A DNA stretch of 64,000 bases from Actinomadura litoris (GTDB lineage Bacteria; Actinomycetota; Actinomycetes; Streptosporangiales; Streptosporangiaceae). Below are positions 16,475 to 24,550 of the stretch, one piece after another. The notes under the pieces were generated by a model. That model was given only the letters and a program-made list of their open reading frames with translations. It searched no databases and had not been told where the DNA came from. Positions within the stretch are counted from its first letter, which is position 1; each line of letters begins with the position of its first letter. A program made the translations under genes and the position numbers. The stretch lies in assembly GCF_009733595.1 (NCBI RefSeq), contig NZ_WOFH01000003.1:186001-250000 (forward strand), in the 5' to 3' direction.

Positions 16475-17607
16475 CCACCGATCTCGAAAACCGCCTGCGG
16501 AACACGTTCCACGCGGCGACCGCCGACGTCCGGGACCCGGCCGAGCCCGAGTGGGAACCGGTTCGGTCCCGGCGGCGGCTCGTTCCGGTTCTGGGCGTCG
16601 CCGCCGCGGTCGCGGCGACGGTCATGGTGGCGTTCGGCATCGGCCTGGTGCGGGACGAGGCTCCAAGGGCGGGGCAGCCCTTCTCCGCCGCCACCGGAGG
16701 CGCCACGCCGGTGCGGCCGGCCCGGTCGCCCGCCTTCGCCTTGCAGGTGGGATACGAGCGGGAACTGCGGGTGGTGGACGTCGCGACCGGCGAGGCCAGG
16801 GGAGCGGTTCTGCCGCCGCCCGGCTATCCGGTGCTGTGGGCGGGTCACGCGGCGATGGCGGCCGACAACCGGACGGTCTTCTTCACGGTACGCAAGACGG
16901 CGGACGGCCCCTGGATGGTCGCACGCGCTCACCTGGACGACCGGGGCCGGTTGGACGCCCGCGCCGTCGTCGTCGCCCAGGCACCGGGAAGCCGTGAGGT
17001 GGAGGCGGCGGCGCCGAACCGGAAGGGGTCGCCCACGGCGTCCCCGGCGCCTTGGGCGGAGGGGGAGGACATCGCCGTCTCGCCCGATGCGACCCGGTTG
17101 GCCATGGTGGTCTCCTCGAAGAAGGCCACGGGGATATCGGTCTGGGATCTGCGGACAGGTAAGTCCGCGGTCTGGGGCAGTCCGGTCGCGGTGACCGCTC
17201 TCGCCTGGGGCGAGGACGGTTCGCTGCTGTGGGCGTCCGACCGCTCTTCGGGGCGGCTGGATCCCCGGAGCAAGCCGGACGTCCTGCGGCCGACCCGGTC
17301 CTTCGCGGACGACGGTGAGCCGCTGCGCGCCAAGCTGCTACCGAATGGCGATCGGATCGTCGTGCGCACCATGGCGGGGGTGCGCCTTCTGGTGCGCATG
17401 CCAGGGGGCTCGGGACGCCTCGAACGCACCCTCGACCGCTGGAACTCCAACGGTGCGAGCGAGGCTTCCGTGGCCGTCGACGGGGGCGGCGGCCACGTGC
17501 TCTACAGCCGGGACGGCGAATGGGTCCGAATGGATCTGAAGACCGGCAAGCGAGTCCCCGCCGAGTTCGAGGGCCTCGACATGAAAACGGCCCGGTTCGT
17601 GTGGTAG
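16471..17607 (+). CDS. Membrane-anchored beta-propeller-like partner of the sigma factor (putative anti-sigma)
   Basis: 378 residues, starting at ATG 16471 inside the sigma stop (ATGA overlap). The N-terminal ~35 residues are cytoplasmic (TTDLENRLRNTFHAATADV), then comes one membrane span at about 38-60. The large outer domain has propeller-like repeats: LRVVDVATGEARG, DIAVSPDATRLAMVV, ISVWDLRTGKSAVWG, WVRMDLKTGKRVP. The topology (short cytoplasmic head, one span, sensor outside) fits an anti-sigma factor, but the head lacks an obvious zinc motif. Anti-sigma action is inferred from operon position. The outer domain may sense a cell-surface signal. Confidence 0.75.
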   Translation: MTTDLENRLRNTFHAATADVRDPAEPEWEPVRSRRRLVPVLGVAAAVAATVMVAFGIGLVRDEAPRAGQPFSAATGGATPVRPARSPAFALQVGYERELRVVDVATGEARGAVLPPPGYPVLWAGHAAMAADNRTVFFTVRKTADGPWMVARAHLDDRGRLDARAVVVAQAPGSREVEAAAPNRKGSPTASPAPWAEGEDIAVSPDATRLAMVVSSKKATGISVWDLRTGKSAVWGSPVAVTALAWGEDGSLLWASDRSSGRLDPRSKPDVLRPTRSFADDGEPLRAKLLPNGDRIVVRTMAGVRLLVRMPGGSGRLERTLDRWNSNGASEASVAVDGGGGHVLYSRDGEWVRMDLKTGKRVPAEFEGLDMKTARFVW

Positions 17608-17752
17608 CCCGCTGGCGGGGACCGGGCGGCGGCCCGGTCCCCGTGCGGTCGGCGGTCGTGGCCGCTGAGAATTCGGTGGGCCCGAATGGCCCGGAAACAA
17701 GGGCGCCGAATGGCCCTACTGGTCGGTGTGGCCTGTCCGTAGCGTGGCGACG

Positions 17753-18382
17753 GTGACCAACCCACTGCTGTTCGTCCTGGCGGCGCTCACGCTCGTCGCC
17801 ATTCCCGGGCCCAACCACCTGTACATCACCACGCGCAGCATCGGGGAGGGACGTCGCGCCGGGTTCATGTCCGCGTTCGGGGTCGAGAGCGGCACGCTCG
17901 TGCATGTCGCGGCGGCGGCGGCGGGATTGTCGGCGGTCGTCGCCGCGTCCGCCACCGCGTTCGGGATCCTGCGGTACGCGGGCGCCGCGTACCTGCTCTA
18001 TCTCGCCATTCGGACGCTGCGCGGCGGGAACGGCCACGAGGAGATCAGGCTGAAGCCGCAGCCGCTGCACCGCGTCTACCTGGACGGCGTGCTCGTCAAC
18101 ATCCTCAACCCGAAGGTCGTGCTGTTCTTCCTGGCGTTCCTGCCGCAGTTCGTCGACCAGGACGCGGGGGCCGTCCCGGCGCAGATCGTGGTGCTCGGGC
18201 TCGTGCTCACGCTGATCGGGCTCACCGTCGACCTGGTCTACGCGGCGGCGGCCGGGTCGATCGGCGGGTGGCTGCGGTCGCGGCCCGCGTTCCGGCGCCG
18301 CCAGCGGTACGCAACGGGGATCATCTACCTCGGGCTCGGTGCCGCGACCGTCCTCGCGGGGCCGTCCGCCCGCCGTACCTGA
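17753..18382 (+). CDS. LysE/RhtB-family exporter
   Basis: A 209-residue integral membrane protein of the LysE family (usual length 200-210). GTG at 17753 is chosen because it gives the typical N-terminus TNPLLFVLAALTLVAIPGPNHLYI. An in-frame GTG further upstream (17726) lacks support. TAGCGT at 17740-17745 ends seven bases before the start, so the mRNA may be leaderless. About six hydrophobic segments are seen, with the conserved GPN in helix 1 and NPKVVLFFLAFLPQF in the middle. It should export an amino acid or similar small molecule. The substrate is unknown. Confidence 0.9.
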   Translation: MTNPLLFVLAALTLVAIPGPNHLYITTRSIGEGRRAGFMSAFGVESGTLVHVAAAAAGLSAVVAASATAFGILRYAGAAYLLYLAIRTLRGGNGHEEIRLKPQPLHRVYLDGVLVNILNPKVVLFFLAFLPQFVDQDAGAVPAQIVVLGLVLTLIGLTVDLVYAAAAGSIGGWLRSRPAFRRRQRYATGIIYLGLGAATVLAGPSARRT

Positions 18383-18410
18383 GAGGTTCCTGCACGGCCG
18401 CGGCGGCCGA

Positions 18411-18440
18411 TTGACCGGGCCCGCGCCCGGCCCCTACGGT
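18411..18440 (+). promoter_or_regulatory. Candidate leaderless promoter of the TetR gene
   Basis: TTGACC at 18411-18416, 18 bases, then TACGGT at 18435-18440. The ATG at 18448 falls seven bases after the -10-like box, where transcription would start. No ribosome site precedes the ATG, which agrees with a leaderless mRNA, common in actinobacteria. Confidence 0.5.
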
Positions 18441-18447
18441 GAGCCGC

Positions 18448-19053
18448 ATGACGAGCGAGCCCGGCCGGGAGCGGGTTCTGGACGCGGCGACCCGGCTGTT
18501 CGCGGCCCTCGGCTACGACGGCACGTCCACCAAGATGATCGCCGAGGCGGCGGGGCTGAACACCGCCGCCATCGCCCACCACGCGGGCGGCAAACGCGAC
18601 CTCTACCTGGCCGTCATGGAGCGCGCGCACCGGATGGAGCGGTCGGCGCTCGAAGCGGCGGTCGCGGACATGACCCCCGACGCGGCGGGCGTCCTCAACC
18701 TGCTCGACCGCTACATCGACTTCTGCGCGGCGCACCCCGAGATCCCCGCGCTGTGGATGCACCGCTGGCTGTCGGACGCCGCCGACGTCGCCCACCTGGA
18801 ATCCCTCTACGTCAAGCCGCTCATGCGGATGGTCACCGGCGCCGTCGGCGGGCTGCTCAGCGACGGCGCCGACGTCGAGTACCTCGCCTGGACGATCGTC
18901 TGGTGCACCCACGGCTTCGCGCGCGGCGGCGTCCTGGACGGCGACGGGCGGCGGCACGGCGTCGACGACCCGCGCGAGCTGGCCCGCTTCCGCGCCCATC
19001 TGCGCGGGCTCGTCGCGACCGCTCTCCGCCTGCCCGGCGACGAGGTCCGCTAG
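18448..19053 (+). CDS. TetR-family transcriptional regulator
   Basis: A 201-residue TetR regulator. ATG at 18448 is preferred because a promoter-like pair places it at the transcript start; GTG at 18439 would add three residues. The helix-turn-helix spans about residues 8-55: RVLDAATRLFAALGYDGTSTKMIAEAAGLNTAAIAHHAGGKRDLY. The C-terminal domain (about 70-200) carries RYIDFCAAHPEIPALWMHRWL and is the ligand/dimer part. No palindrome was found near it. The upstream LysE gene is a possible target. It overlaps the end of the converging carboxypeptidase gene by four bases. Confidence 0.92.
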   Translation: MTSEPGRERVLDAATRLFAALGYDGTSTKMIAEAAGLNTAAIAHHAGGKRDLYLAVMERAHRMERSALEAAVADMTPDAAGVLNLLDRYIDFCAAHPEIPALWMHRWLSDAADVAHLESLYVKPLMRMVTGAVGGLLSDGADVEYLAWTIVWCTHGFARGGVLDGDGRRHGVDDPRELARFRAHLRGLVATALRLPGDEVR

Positions 19054-20849
19054 CGGAGCCGGGTCAGGCGCCTGAGCGGGGACGGCTCGCTCAGCGCGGC
19101 GCCGAGGACGAGCGGGATCCGCGCCGCGCCCGCCGTCAGCACGCCGACCCTGTCGCCGCGCCTCCCGGTGGCCGGCGGGTCGCCGCCGACCGTCACCGGG
19201 ACCGAGAGACCGGGCCACCCCACCACGGTCACGGCGGACGCGGCGCGCGCCGGGGCGCCGCCGCCGAGCCCGTCGTCGACCTTCGCCACGGCGGTGTTCG
19301 CGGGCGCCAGCGTCGCCGCCGTCAGCGCGCCCTCCGCCGCCGCGACCAACTGCTGCCCGGCCGTCACCGCGCCCATCGCGCTCGGCGACCGCTGCGCCAT
19401 CACCGCGCCCACGATCAGCGTCGGGACGCCCGCGACCCGCTTGCGCGCGGCGAACACGAAGTTGCCGCCCGCCGCGTCGGTGTAGCCGGTCTTGCCGCCG
19501 ACCACGCCGTACTGGCCGAGCAGGATGTTCCCGCCCGGACGCGGCGCGCCGCCGCCGTCGGGCACGTAGGCGGGGTGGTTGACGATCTCCCCGAACGCCG
19601 GGATCGCCATCGCGGCGGTCAGCAGCTTCACCTGGTCGGCGGCCGTGGACACGGTCCGCGCGTCATAGCCGCTCGGGTCGGTGTAGGTCGTGCTCGTCAT
19701 GCCCAGCTCGCGCGCGGCCGCGTTCATCTTCGCGACGAACGCGCGCTCGTCCCCGGCGTCCCACCGGGCCAGCTCGTGCGCCACGTCGTTGGCGGAGATG
19801 ATCATCAGGGCCTCCAGGGCCTTGCGCTGGGTGAGCCGCTGGTTCGCGGTCACCCCGAGCAGCGACTCCTGGCGCTTCCTGCGCATCGGGATCTGCGCCG
19901 CCGCCTGCGGCGACACCGTCAGCACCGGGCCCGGCTCGCCCGCGCGCAGCGGATGGCCGCGCAGGTAGACGTACGCGGTCATCACCTTGGCGACGCTCGC
20001 GGTCGGCGTCGGCGCCGACCCACCGGAGGCGCCCATCGTCCCGAGCCCGTCCACATGCACGACCGACTGCCCCTGCGCGGGCCACGGCAGTGCCGGCGCC
20101 GCCCCGGGGAAGGTGTGCCTGGACGTCGCCAAGGTCATCTTGAGCGTCGCGTCGGGGGCGGGCCGCACGAGCTGGCCCGCCACCGCACCGGCGACCAGGA
20201 CCACCGCCGCCAGGGCGATGACCAGGGCACGCCGTCGCCGCCGGGGCCGCCGCTCGGCCGCGGGCGGTGGCGGTTCGGGGAGCGGCGGTTGCGGCGGTGC
20301 CGGTGCCGGTGCCGGCACCAGGGCGTGCGCCGGTTCGGGCTCGGGCTCGGATGTCTCCCAGGGCACCGTCCACTGGCCGGACGATCGCGTCGTGGGGGCC
20401 GGTTGAGGCTGGGATTGGGGGAGCGCGGCCTCCCACGGGCCCTGCGGTGCTTCCGGCTGGGCGCTGGGCTGCGGCGCGCTCGGCGGTTCGGGCAGGGGGG
20501 CGGCGGGGGGTTCGGGCGGGGGAGCGGCGGGCGTCTCCGGCCTCGGCTCCTCCCGCGTCCGCTGGGAGGACATGTCGAAGACGGTCGCGTCCGGGTTCCG
20601 CCGGACGGAGATGTCCGGGCGGGTCAGGGAGGCGGCCTTCTTCCGCTCCCGCTCGGCGCGGGCCTCCCCGTCCTCCTCCGGCTCTGTTTCCGCTGTTTCG
20701 GACGCCTCGTCCTCAGGCTCGGCGGGCTCGGCGGGCTCGGCGGGTCCGGGGGGCCTGGGCAGGGCGAACTCGGCGGTGCTCATGCGGTCGGGACCGTCGG
20801 GGACCTCGGCCTGCTCGGCCGCCTCCGGCTCCCGCTGGGCGTCGTCCAC
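19050..20849 (-). CDS. D-alanyl-D-alanine carboxypeptidase (S11) with long disordered cytoplasmic tail
   Basis: A 599-residue low-molecular-weight PBP of peptidase family S11. GTG at 20849 is chosen for the strong CGAGGAGGTCG eight bases upstream. Residues 1 to about 205 are Pro/Glu/Ala-rich and probably disordered, with a PAEPAEPAEPE repeat, then RRPRRRRR and one membrane span (ALVIALAAVVLVAGAVAG). The outer catalytic domain has TASVAKVM (SxxK), SAND (SxN) and GGKTGYT (KTG), a complete active site. It should trim the terminal D-Ala of peptidoglycan pentapeptides. The long acidic/proline-rich cytoplasmic tail is unusual for DacA-like enzymes. The gene is divergent from an ECF sigma/LCP operon, another envelope locus. 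Confidence 0.93.
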   Translation of the reverse strand: MDDAQREPEAAEQAEVPDGPDRMSTAEFALPRPPGPAEPAEPAEPEDEASETAETEPEEDGEARAERERKKAASLTRPDISVRRNPDATVFDMSSQRTREEPRPETPAAPPPEPPAAPLPEPPSAPQPSAQPEAPQGPWEAALPQSQPQPAPTTRSSGQWTVPWETSEPEPEPAHALVPAPAPAPPQPPLPEPPPPAAERRPRRRRRALVIALAAVVLVAGAVAGQLVRPAPDATLKMTLATSRHTFPGAAPALPWPAQGQSVVHVDGLGTMGASGGSAPTPTASVAKVMTAYVYLRGHPLRAGEPGPVLTVSPQAAAQIPMRRKRQESLLGVTANQRLTQRKALEALMIISANDVAHELARWDAGDERAFVAKMNAAARELGMTSTTYTDPSGYDARTVSTAADQVKLLTAAMAIPAFGEIVNHPAYVPDGGGAPRPGGNILLGQYGVVGGKTGYTDAAGGNFVFAARKRVAGVPTLIVGAVMAQRSPSAMGAVTAGQQLVAAAEGALTAATLAPANTAVAKVDDGLGGGAPARAASAVTVVGWPGLSVPVTVGGDPPATGRRGDRVGVLTAGAARIPLVLGAALSEPSPLRRLTRLR

Positions 20850-20991
20850 GGCACGACCTCCTCGACTCGGTGTCCTGACACGCGGACGGGACGGTCGCGG
20901 GCAGCGCGCCCCCACGCCGTCGACCCGTGCACCCTGAAGGATGCGCAGTTTAGCTGGAAGGTTCACTTCGTTACGCATTAGTGATCATGAG

Positions 20992-21007
20992 ACGGCGGTT
21001 CCGCCGT
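20992..21007. promoter_or_regulatory. Palindrome between carboxypeptidase and sigma genes
   Basis: ACGGCGG, TT, then CCGCCGT, a perfect 7-base-arm palindrome in the 227-base divergent gap. GC-rich symmetry of this kind can arise by chance here, so this is only a weak operator candidate. Confidence 0.25.
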
Positions 21008-21076
21008 GAACCGGGACGCGGCGTCGCGGAGATACACCGGCGAACACAGTCCCCACGGAAGGCCGGTTCGCATGCC

Positions 21077-21697
21077 ATGGTGTCAGCGATGACAGCACCT
21101 CCGGCCGGTATCCCCGTCACCGGCACCGCCGCCGGACCGGTCTGCGACGCCGACCTCGTCGAGCGGTCGCTGGAGGAGCCGGAGGCGTTCGCCGCGCTGT
21201 TCGACCGCTACTCGGCGATGCTGTACCGCTACGTTTCGCGCAGGATCGGCCCGGAGCCCGCCGAGGACCTCGTCGGCGACACGTTCCTGACCGCCTTCAG
21301 CAAGCGGCACCGCTACGACCTCGCCCACCGGGACGCGCGGCCGTGGCTGTTCGGCATCGCGACCAAGCTGATCGCGCGGCACCACCGGGGCGAGGCGACG
21401 CGGTACCGTGCGCTGCGCCGCAGCCCGGTGGACGGCCCCGGGGAGGAACTGGCCGAGCGCGTGGCGGAGGACGTGACGGCGTTCGCGGCGCGCCCGCTGC
21501 TGGCCGAGGCGCTGGCCGGGCTGCCGCGCCGCGACCGGGACGTGCTGCTGCTGATCGCCTGGGGCGATCTGAGCTACGAGGAGGTCGCGCAGGCGCTGCG
21601 GATACCGGTCGGCACCGTCCGCTCGCGGCTGAACCGCGCCCGGCGCAAGGTGCGCGCGGTGCTCGGCGACACCAACCCGATGCACGAGGAGGAGTAG
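21077..21697 (+). CDS. ECF RNA polymerase sigma factor
   Basis: A 206-residue sigma-70-family ECF factor if started at ATG 21077; ATG 21089 is an alternative four codons downstream and the upstream in-frame extension looks non-coding. Region 2 is about residues 30-100 (FAALFDRYSAMLYRYVSRRIG...EDLVGDTFLTAF, HRDARPWLFGIATKLIARHHR). Region 4 is about 140-200 (LAGLPRRDRDVLLLIAWGDLSYEEVAQALRIPVGTVRSRLNRARRKVR). The following LCP gene begins three bases after its stop, with its ribosome site inside the sigma gene, so they form one operon. This pairing suggests an envelope-related regulon. Confidence 0.92.
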   Translation: MVSAMTAPPAGIPVTGTAAGPVCDADLVERSLEEPEAFAALFDRYSAMLYRYVSRRIGPEPAEDLVGDTFLTAFSKRHRYDLAHRDARPWLFGIATKLIARHHRGEATRYRALRRSPVDGPGEELAERVAEDVTAFAARPLLAEALAGLPRRDRDVLLLIAWGDLSYEEVAQALRIPVGTVRSRLNRARRKVRAVLGDTNPMHEEE

Positions 21698-21699
21698 CG

Positions 21700-22746
21700 G
21701 TGGACGATCTCGAACTGCTGCGCGGCCTCGGCCGGGAGCTGGAGCACGAGCCGCCGGGGACGCTGGCGCGGCAGCGGCGGCGCCTGCTGGAGGCGCCGGA
21801 CGGCCGCCGCGCGACGCCGGGCAGGAGCGGGCGGCTCCGCAGGCCGGGCGGCCCCGCGGGCTGGAGCCTGATCGGCGCGGTCGCGATGGTGACGGCCGCG
21901 CTGGTCCTCATCCCGGGCGTGGTGCTGCGCGGGGCCGGGAAACCGGTGCTCGGCGGCGCGAAGCACCTCGCGTTCGGGACGGGCAAGACCCTCAACGTCC
22001 TGCTCGTCGGCTCGGACTCGCGGGGCGGCGGCGCGGCGCGCTCGGACACCCTCGTCCTCGTCCACCTGCCCGCCGACCGCAAGAACGTGCGCGCGGTCAG
22101 CATCCCCCGGGACACGCTGGTGCGCGTGCCGTCCTGCAAGGCCGACGGCGGGAGGGTCGTCCCGGCCCGCGTGGCGCCCGTGAACTCGGCGTTCGCGCTG
22201 GGCGTCGCATGCACGCACCGCACGGTGGAGTCGGTGGCCGGCGTCGAGGTCGACACCAGCGTGGTGGTCGACTTCACCGGGTTCGCGAAGATCGTGGACG
22301 TGCTCGGCGGCGTCGAGCTCACGATCCCCCGGGCGGTCTCGGACCCGCCGTCGGGCCTGTCGCTGCGCCCGGGGAGGCAGCGGCTCGACGGCCGGCAGGC
22401 GCTCGCCTACGCCAGGGTCCGGCACGGCCTCGGGGACGGTTCGGACCTGGCCCGGATCGAACGCCAGCAGAAGCTCATGTCCGCCCTCCTGAAGGAGGCC
22501 AGGGAGCAGCGGCTGCGCGACCCCGCGCGGTACGCGAAATTCCTGGCCATGTCGGCGCGGTCGGTCTCGACGTATCCGCGGCTGGACGTCGGCGCCCTGG
22601 AGGCCGTCGCGCGCGGCATGGAGAAGACGGGCGCGGACGCGGTGCGCTTCTCGACCGTGCCGGTGAAGCCCGCGCCGCAGGACCCGAACCGCGTCGCCCT
22701 CGACGGCGCCGCGGCGGAGCGGCTCTTCGCGCAGTTCAGGAAATAG
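21700..22746 (+). CDS. LytR-CpsA-Psr (LCP) family cell-wall glycopolymer ligase
   Basis: A 348-residue LCP protein. GTG at 21700 follows GAGGAGGAG. The cytoplasmic head (about 1-52) has LARQRRRLLEAP, then one span (WSLIGAVAMVTAALVLIPGVVL). The outer LCP domain shows LNVLLVGSDSRGG, ARSDTLVLVHL, VSIPRDTLVRVP, GVELTIPRAVSDP and GRQALAYARVRHG.....DLARIERQQKLM, including the Arg and Asp residues that bind the polyprenyl pyrophosphate and Mg. LCP enzymes attach teichoic-acid-like or arabinogalactan-type polymers to peptidoglycan. It is co-transcribed with the ECF sigma gene; in place of a classical anti-sigma it may be a membrane partner, which is speculative. Confidence 0.92.
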   Translation: MDDLELLRGLGRELEHEPPGTLARQRRRLLEAPDGRRATPGRSGRLRRPGGPAGWSLIGAVAMVTAALVLIPGVVLRGAGKPVLGGAKHLAFGTGKTLNVLLVGSDSRGGGAARSDTLVLVHLPADRKNVRAVSIPRDTLVRVPSCKADGGRVVPARVAPVNSAFALGVACTHRTVESVAGVEVDTSVVVDFTGFAKIVDVLGGVELTIPRAVSDPPSGLSLRPGRQRLDGRQALAYARVRHGLGDGSDLARIERQQKLMSALLKEAREQRLRDPARYAKFLAMSARSVSTYPRLDVGALEAVARGMEKTGADAVRFSTVPVKPAPQDPNRVALDGAAAERLFAQFRK

Positions 22747-22824
22747 GCGCGATGAGTGAGCCGAATCTCCTCGGGTAGGGCACGGCTCGTCCCAGGACCA
22801 GGAGCGAGTCGCAAGGAGTGAGTG

Positions 22825-23244
22825 ATGGCCACGAAGATCCGCGACATCATGACCGGTTCCCCGACGTCGGTGTCCCCCGAACTCGACATCGTCACGGTGG
22901 CGCGGGCGATGCGCGACGAGGACATCGGCGCCGTCCTGGTCGCGGACGGTGACGAGCTGCGCGGACTCGTCACCGACCGCGACCTGGTCGTGCGGGGCCT
23001 GGCGGCGGGCGGCGACCCGAGCCAGGCCAAGATCGGCGGCATCACCAGCAGCGTCACCGCGACGATCGGCCCGGAGGACTCCCCGCAGAAGGCCGCGCAG
23101 ATCATGCGCGAGCGGTCCGTCCGGCGGCTCCCGGTGCTGGAGGACGGCCGTCCGGTCGGCATCGTCTCGATCGGCGACCTCGCGGTCGAGGAGGACTCCG
23201 GCTCGGCGCTGGCCGACATCAGCGCGTCCCGCCCCAACCGCTGA
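22825..23244 (+). CDS. Tandem CBS-domain protein
   Basis: A 139-residue protein made of two CBS domains. ATG at 22825 has AAGGAG seven bases upstream; a GTG one codon earlier is less likely. Domain 1 is about residues 1-65 (IRDIMTGSPTSVSPELDIVTVARAMRDEDIGAVLVAD.DELRGLVTDRDLVVR) and domain 2 about 72-130 (SVTATIGPEDSPQKAAQIMRERSVRRLPVLEDGRPVGIVSIGDLA). Stand-alone CBS pairs bind adenine nucleotides and act as energy or redox sensors. The gene is monocistronic and ends six bases from the converging aminotransferase gene. Confidence 0.93.
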   Translation: MATKIRDIMTGSPTSVSPELDIVTVARAMRDEDIGAVLVADGDELRGLVTDRDLVVRGLAAGGDPSQAKIGGITSSVTATIGPEDSPQKAAQIMRERSVRRLPVLEDGRPVGIVSIGDLAVEEDSGSALADISASRPNR

Positions 23245-23250
23245 GGCCGG

Positions 23251-24411
23251 TCAGCCGGGGAGGGCCGACATGAGTAGGTCCAGTTCCTCCTCGGTGTTGT
23301 AGTAGTGCACGGACGCCCGCACCGCCGACGGGAGCGCCCGTGGGTCATACCCCTGTGAGCGCGGGCTCGTGGTGTTGATGTTGACGCCGCGTTCCCGCGC
23401 CGCCTTCTTCACGGCGGCGGGCTCGTGCCCGTCCACGGTGAAGGTGACGATGCCCGACGGGCGCTCGCCCTTGTCCAGGACGGTCGTCCCGGGCCGGGCG
23501 GCGAGCCGCTCCCGCAGCCCGTCGGCGAGCGCGGCCACCCGCTCCCGGATCGCCTCGATGCCCAGCTCCGACGCGTACTCCGCCGCCACGCCCAGGCCGA
23601 TCTGGCCCGCGACGTAGCGCTCCCACGACTCGAAGCGGCGCGCGTCGCCGCGGATCTCATAGCCGTCCGGCGCCTTCCAGGTGGCGGCGTGCAGGTCGAG
23701 GAACGGCGGCTCCAGCGCCGCGATCATCTCCCGGCGCACGTAGAGGAACCCCGTCCCGCGCGGTCCCCGCAGATACTTGCGGCCCGTCGCGGACAGCATG
23801 TCGCAGCCGATCTCCTCCACGTCCACGCTGATCTGCCCCACCGACTGGCAGGCGTCCAACAGGTAGAGGACGCCGTGCTGGCGGCACAGCCGCCCGACCG
23901 CCGCCGCCGGGTTCACCAGCCCGTTGTGCGTCGGGACGTGGTTGATCGACACCAGCCGGACGTCGCCCCGCTCCAGCTCGGCGCTCAGCGCGTCCAGTGA
24001 CAGCACGCCGTCCCGGCCGTCGGGGACGACCTCCACCTTGACGCCCCTGGCCGCCGCGACCTGCTGGTAGGCGATCGCGTTGCTGGAGTACTCGCTCGTC
24101 GTGGTGAGGATCCGGTCGCCCGGCGCGAAGGGGATCGCGTAGAACGCCATGTCCCACGCGCGGGTCGCGTTCTCCACGTAGGCGATCTCGTCCGGGCGGG
24201 CCCCGACCAGCCCCGCCACCGACTCGTAGAACCGCTCGATCGCCACCGCGTTCCGTTCGGCCGCCTCGTAGCCGCCGATGGTCGACTCCAGCGCGAGATG
24301 CTCCGCCACCGCCTCGATCACGGGACGCGGGGGCAGCGCCGCCCCCGCGTTGTTGAGATGCGCCACGTTCGCGCAGCCGGGGGTGTCCTTACGCGCCGCG
24401 TCGATGTCCAC
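23251..24411 (-). CDS. Class V aminotransferase (PLP-dependent)
   Basis: A 386-residue PLP enzyme of aminotransferase class V, in the group of isopenicillin-N-epimerase/EgtE/SufS-like proteins. GTG at 24411 follows GAAAGG. Landmarks: HLNNAGAALPPRPV at the N-terminus, NATRAWDMAFYAIPFAPGDRILTT, the PLP-binding Asp in LYLLDACQSVGQ, and the PLP lysine in SATGRKYLRGPRGTGFLYV. The C-terminal domain holds SGIVTF and INTTSPRSQGYD. The exact reaction (aminotransfer, epimerisation or cysteine desulfuration) cannot be told. It is divergent from an ABC exporter, with a SoxR-type palindrome between them, so redox-responsive control is possible. Confidence 0.9.
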   Translation of the reverse strand: MDIDAARKDTPGCANVAHLNNAGAALPPRPVIEAVAEHLALESTIGGYEAAERNAVAIERFYESVAGLVGARPDEIAYVENATRAWDMAFYAIPFAPGDRILTTTSEYSSNAIAYQQVAAARGVKVEVVPDGRDGVLSLDALSAELERGDVRLVSINHVPTHNGLVNPAAAVGRLCRQHGVLYLLDACQSVGQISVDVEEIGCDMLSATGRKYLRGPRGTGFLYVRREMIAALEPPFLDLHAATWKAPDGYEIRGDARRFESWERYVAGQIGLGVAAEYASELGIEAIRERVAALADGLRERLAARPGTTVLDKGERPSGIVTFTVDGHEPAAVKKAARERGVNINTTSPRSQGYDPRALPSAVRASVHYYNTEEELDLLMSALPG

Positions 24412-24483
24412 ATGATGCCTTTCGCCGAAGATCGTCTATCGATCCTGTCGTACCCATGTGCGAGGTTGTGCACGGCGGCAAGG

Positions 24484-24514
24484 TTGACCTCAATCTTTGT
24501 TGAGGTTCCAAGAT
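24484..24514 (+). promoter_or_regulatory. SoxR-type promoter: CCTCAA-N6-TTGAGG inside a 19-base spacer
   Basis: TTGACC at 24484-24489 and CAAGAT at 24509-24514 are 19 bases apart, longer than the usual 17-18. Between and overlapping them is a perfect palindrome: ACCTCAA at 24487-24493 and TTGAGGT at 24500-24506, six bases apart. The core CCTCAA-N6-TTGAGG matches the known SoxR box, and MerR-family activators use such over-long spacers. No merR/soxR gene is in the window, so the regulator would act in trans. In Streptomyces coelicolor SoxR is known to control an ABC transporter among a few other genes. Confidence 0.72.
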
Positions 24515-24550
24515 GTTCTTGGCGAGATCCTCCAGAGAGAGTGGTAACCG

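Noticed and set aside
16471-17607. Reading the sigma-partner protein as a secreted enzyme
   Set aside because: It has a cytoplasmic head and an uncleaved single span rather than a signal peptide, and no catalytic motif; the ATGA overlap with the sigma gene supports a regulatory partner.
20992-21007. GC-rich palindrome as a transcription terminator
   Set aside because: It lies in a divergent gap, so there is no upstream gene to terminate; kept only as a weak operator candidate.
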